From NCBI GenBank assembly GCA_026990815.1, contig JALXCS010000012.1, positions 1,995 to 9,272 of the forward strand: a stretch of 7,278 nucleotides of DNA, written 5' to 3'. Positions within the stretch are counted from its first letter, which is position 1. Each line of letters begins with the position of its first letter. The translations under genes and the position numbers were made by a program. Origin of the DNA: Methylomonas sp. (lineage in GTDB: Bacteria > Pseudomonadota > Gammaproteobacteria > Methylococcales > Methylomonadaceae). This document shows, piece after piece, positions 4,407 through 7,278 of the stretch. Below the pieces are notes generated by a model. The model was not told the DNA's origin. It made no database searches and saw nothing but the letters and a program-made list of their open reading frames with translations.

Positions 4407-7278
4407 TTATTGCAGTTGATATGTTGGCAAATTTAAGATAGAAGCAATTAAATTTCTTATACGCTCATTTGCATCATCAGCATCAATATCGAAAATGAGA
4501 GTATCATTTTCAGTCAAGATACCAATTGCTAAATTCCATTCCATTAATGAATAATCGTTTGAAAGGGCAAGATAAAAGAGATATCCAACGATGCCATTGG
4601 CTGTTTCATATCCTTGTTTTTTAAAGAATTCAGCGGGGTTTTCTAGGTAATTTTGGTTTTCTATGGTTTTATTAAAAGCAGTAGTAGAAATAAATTTAAG
4701 GTATTGTAAATATCGATTTGAATTTATCCAATCGTTTCCAGTTTCTGGGTATCCCGTTGGCATAGGATTTTGAAACAGATTCATTCCCATCGCTGCAAGA
4801 GAAATTACACTTTTATTTAATGATGTTTTGGTCTCCAGTTGGCGACTAAAGCCGGCAACCATTTCTAATGGTGTTTTAATTTTGTTATGGAAATTCACAC
4901 TTGTTGAAAATTCTTCAGAATTAAAGATATTCATAAGAACCAATGCGATTTGATTATTTTGCTCGGTATTATTTAGAAAATCAGTTGAACAACTATCAAT
5001 TGATGTTGTGGAAGGCCTGTCAGAAACGAATACTTTAAGAAGTTTTGTACAAATAAAACGTGCTGTTGAAGGGTGGGTTGATAAAATATCAAATAAATTA
5101 TCTCCTTCTTCTTTTCCCACACCAGCAGGGAATAAATGGCCGAGAATGATTTTTTCGCTATAATCGTGTGCAGATGATTGGAAATAAAATTGGTCGTTAA
5201 CTACACGCCATCCTGTTAAGACTTTTGCTACTTCTTGGATATCTTGGCGCGTGTAGCTGCCCACACCTAATGTATGTAATTCTAGCAACTCGCGGGCAAA
5301 ATTTTCATTGGGATCATCTTTTTTGCTCAGTCTATTATCTAAATAAACCATCATAGCGGGACTGGTAGCAGAAACTTCCAACAAATCTCTAAAATTACCT
5401 AAAGCATGTTTGCGAAATTTTATATTTTGATTAAACTCGCGTTGGGTTCCAGTTTTTTTAATATTGGTACTAAAGTGATTTTCCCAAAACCAGGTCATAA
5501 TTTCCTGTAGCTGTTTTTTACTATAGATAGCATGGGCTAACTGATAACTTTTAAGAGCAATTGCTGAATCAGGTTTTCCTAGAGTACTAATCATGTTTTC
5601 AAATTCAGAATTTTCGATTAATGACGGATTTAGCTGTTTTTGTAAAAAGGCCTTTGATCCTTCTGTTTTGATTTCTTCTAACAGTTCTGGTGTTGGTCCA
5701 AATGTAATGCGATTGAGTAATTGAACTGTTTTAAAAGCATTTGGAGTTACGTTTAAAGATAATTGTACGGTGTTCTGATTGTTGGCAAAATCTGTAGCAG
5801 TAAATAACACAGAGACTTCCCGTTCTCGACTTACTCGGTTGACTGAAAGAGCCCAGCGGCCATTTTTGGAGATTTCTAATGGTGTGTTGTTGATAATATG
5901 GCCTAGAATAGGATCCATGATTGTTGCTTTTAAATCTTTGAGCATAGTATTATCAGAGACTACACCAGAAAGCAGAAAACCATTTTCGGAAACTTGGTCC
6001 TGATTTTTATGAGAATGAACGAATAATTTAGGTTTTTCAGTATCTTTAATGACATGAAAATTTTGTGTGATTGTTCCTTCATTGAATGAATCATCATAAG
6101 CAGTAAGTGTTATTGATACTTCTTGTTGAGAAGTTAGCTGGTCAGCTGCAACCAAATAGGTCCATTGTCCTTTTGTTAATTCGGCATTTGCATTGAATTC
6201 TCCTTTTATTGGATCAATAACTTTGACAACTACTGAAGAAACCTTATTTTTTTCTTCAACATGTGCTTTTATCAAAAATCCTGCATCACTGACTAACGAA
6301 TTTTTTGTCGGGGATAAAAATGTAATTACAGGAGGTTCAAGATCAGTTGAATTATTTTCGGAAGGTGAAACGGAAAAATTAACAATGCCACCTGAAGTGA
6401 TTAGCTGTGAATAGAACGTTTTTTTGTTTCCAAACAAATTATGTGTGGTGGCAATATACACATTGCCTTGATTCATATCATCCGGATCAAAGTAAGCAGT
6501 TCCTTGTGAGGTTGTATTTCCAGATCTATGCCAATGTAGTTTGCCATCAGGTGCTTTTTTAAAAAAGGTGATTTTTTTGTTTGCAAATACTTGGTTGGTT
6601 AATGAATTAGTTAATTTTATTAAAACTTTACCGACTTGAAAGTTAAAGCTGCCGGGTTGAGTAATCACCTTGCTAAAAGCATAACCGGTTGTATAGGGTT
6701 TGGCTCTTAACTGGTAGTGAGTGCCTTCGCCTAATCCAGGCAGGTCCAGATCAGCGATACCGAGAAGATTAGTGGTATATTTTCTTAAAGGTTTCCATGA
6801 CTGATCAGGTTGTTGTTGAAGTACCAGGATTTCGGAATTAGGAACGGGTTTGCCGCTAATGGCATTGGAGAGTGTAAGGTTGAGTAATTTATTGCCAACC
6901 GTAAAAATAGTTTTACCATTGGAGGTGATGGTATCACTGTACTTGTATTGACCATCGCCTGAGCTAACAGCAGAGAGCACGAATTTTTTGCCGGCAGTCA
7001 TAGGTAAATCAAAACGAATAATGCCGTTAGATTCGGTCATACCGCTGGCGACCCATTTTTGGGTTCCATCAGCGAGGACTTCTCTGGCTGTGATTTTGTG
7101 GTTAGGGAATGGCTTACCTGTTTTTCCTTCAATGACCTGTACTTCAAGACGACCGACTTGAAAGTTAAAGCTGCCGGGTTGAGTAATCACCTTGCTAAAA
7201 GCATAACCGGTTGTATAGGGTTTGGCTCTTAACTGGTAGTGAGTGCCTTCGCCTAATCCAGGCAGGTCCAGATCAGCG
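4407..7278 (-). CDS. Multi-module DUF1800 surface protein (5' end outside window)
   Basis: The frame stays open to the right edge, so the GTG at 7190 is an internal valine (SKVITQPG) and not the start; about 956 residues are visible. Numbering from that valine, residues 14-99, 100-187 and 188-274 are three related beta-rich modules of about 87 residues. They share TGKPxPN-like, DGxxxW, GxxxFD and closing FxVG patterns, resembling CnaB or carboxypeptidase-regulatory folds. A further partial module precedes them. Two Ig-like domains follow (about 283-382 and 383-484), both with DPIxG and an EVSxxxTAxD pattern. The DUF1800 domain fills 485-927, with WFWENHFST (567-575), DPNENFARELLELHTLGV (626-643), TGW (659-661), KTPLEMV (772-778) and GYPETGNDWINS (813-824), and ends in the usual short PTYQLQ. 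No C-terminal anchor is seen. The signal peptide must lie outside the window. The reaction is unknown, and the modules suggest binding to polysaccharide or surface partners. It heads the visible operon. Confidence 0.92.
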   Translation of the reverse strand, partial: ADLDLPGLGEGTHYQLRAKPYTTGYAFSKVITQPGSFNFQVGRLEVQVIEGKTGKPFPNHKITAREVLADGTQKWVASGMTESNGIIRFDLPMTAGKKFVLSAVSSGDGQYKYSDTITSNGKTIFTVGNKLLNLTLSNAISGKPVPNSEILVLQQQPDQSWKPLRKYTTNLLGIADLDLPGLGEGTHYQLRAKPYTTGYAFSKVITQPGSFNFQVGKVLIKLTNSLTNQVFANKKITFFKKAPDGKLHWHRSGNTTSQGTAYFDPDDMNQGNVYIATTHNLFGNKKTFYSQLITSGGIVNFSVSPSENNSTDLEPPVITFLSPTKNSLVSDAGFLIKAHVEEKNKVSSVVVKVIDPIKGEFNANAELTKGQWTYLVAADQLTSQQEVSITLTAYDDSFNEGTITQNFHVIKDTEKPKLFVHSHKNQDQVSENGFLLSGVVSDNTMLKDLKATIMDPILGHIINNTPLEISKNGRWALSVNRVSREREVSVLFTATDFANNQNTVQLSLNVTPNAFKTVQLLNRITFGPTPELLEEIKTEGSKAFLQKQLNPSLIENSEFENMISTLGKPDSAIALKSYQLAHAIYSKKQLQEIMTWFWENHFSTNIKKTGTQREFNQNIKFRKHALGNFRDLLEVSATSPAMMVYLDNRLSKKDDPNENFARELLELHTLGVGSYTRQDIQEVAKVLTGWRVVNDQFYFQSSAHDYSEKIILGHLFPAGVGKEEGDNLFDILSTHPSTARFICTKLLKVFVSDRPSTTSIDSCSTDFLNNTEQNNQIALVLMNIFNSEEFSTSVNFHNKIKTPLEMVAGFSRQLETKTSLNKSVISLAAMGMNLFQNPMPTGYPETGNDWINSNRYLQYLKFISTTAFNKTIENQNYLENPAEFFKKQGYETANGIVGYLFYLALSNDYSLMEWNLAIGILTENDTLIFDIDADDANERIRNLIASILNLPTYQLQ
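6369..7151 (-). repeat. Three tandem beta-sandwich-like protein modules
   Basis: Modules at 7151-6894, 6893-6630 and 6629-6369 are similar as protein but clearly different as DNA. Each opens with a hydrophobic strand, has a GKPxPN-like or related turn near residue 14, and ends in FxVG or NFSV. The first two together make the 522-base unit, so the array seems built of alternating module types. Confidence 0.75.
6630..6756 (-). repeat. 127-base perfect direct repeat, internal copy
   Basis: Identical to 7152-7278 over 127 bases by direct reading, offset 522 bases, which is exactly 174 codons. It encodes the second half of one module, from ADLDLPG through TTGYAFSK to FNFQVG. On its left side the match stops at base 6629, at the module boundary. 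Confidence 0.97.
7152..7278 (-). repeat. 127-base perfect direct repeat, edge copy (continues outside)
   Basis: Identical to 6630-6756. It reaches the last base of the window without a mismatch, so the true repeat may be longer. By count 62 of 127 bases are G or C, higher than the surrounding DUF1800 coding sequence appears. Confidence 0.97.

Noticed and set aside
5779..6414. Short + strand open frames inside the DUF1800 gene
   Set aside because: They are antisense shadows with no domain or ribosome site to support them.
7188..7190. GTG at 7190 as the start of the DUF1800 protein
   Set aside because: The frame is open upstream to the window edge, and the same codon in the internal copy of the repeat is a plain valine within a module. 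No signal peptide follows it.

Overview
The window holds the 3' end of one gene, four complete genes and the 3' part of a sixth, giving an extracellular-polysaccharide / cell-surface locus. Base composition is AT-rich by eye. The organism looks Gram-negative, probably a low-GC proteobacterium. The reasons are a HAF-repeat protein ending in a PEP-CTERM-like (exosortase) sorting tail, a twin-arginine exported DUF1501 protein paired with DUF1800, and WcaF-like and WcaE-like polysaccharide enzymes. I cannot name a genus from the sequence.

Layout. On the + strand, bases 1-525 are the C-terminal half of a GT4-type glycosyltransferase whose start lies left of the window. A secreted HAF-repeat protein with a C-terminal sorting tail follows shortly after (best start GTG 601, end 1716). 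On the - strand, read from right to left, are a large multi-module DUF1800 protein (right edge to 4407, start outside the window), a DUF1501 protein (4393-3158), a WcaF-type O-acyltransferase (3107-2559) and a WcaE-like GT2 glycosyltransferase (2528-1770). Their gaps are 13, 50 and 30 bases, as in an operon. The two strands converge at 1717-1769, where I see no clear terminator hairpin.

How the genes may work together (inference). The two glycosyltransferases and the acyltransferase would build or decorate a repeat-unit polysaccharide in the cytoplasm. The HAF protein, DUF1501 and DUF1800 are export-directed and would act at or outside the membrane. DUF1800 and DUF1501 are a well-known gene pair of unknown biochemistry; here they run directly into two polysaccharide genes.

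The most striking sequence feature is a perfect 127-base direct repeat (6630-6756 and 7152-7278) with a 522-base period inside the DUF1800 gene. It encodes part of a tandem array of roughly 87-residue beta-sandwich-like modules. The second copy runs off the window, so the array is longer than seen here. I found no RNA genes, CRISPR arrays, insertion sequences or origins, and no gene-free stretch over 300 bases.
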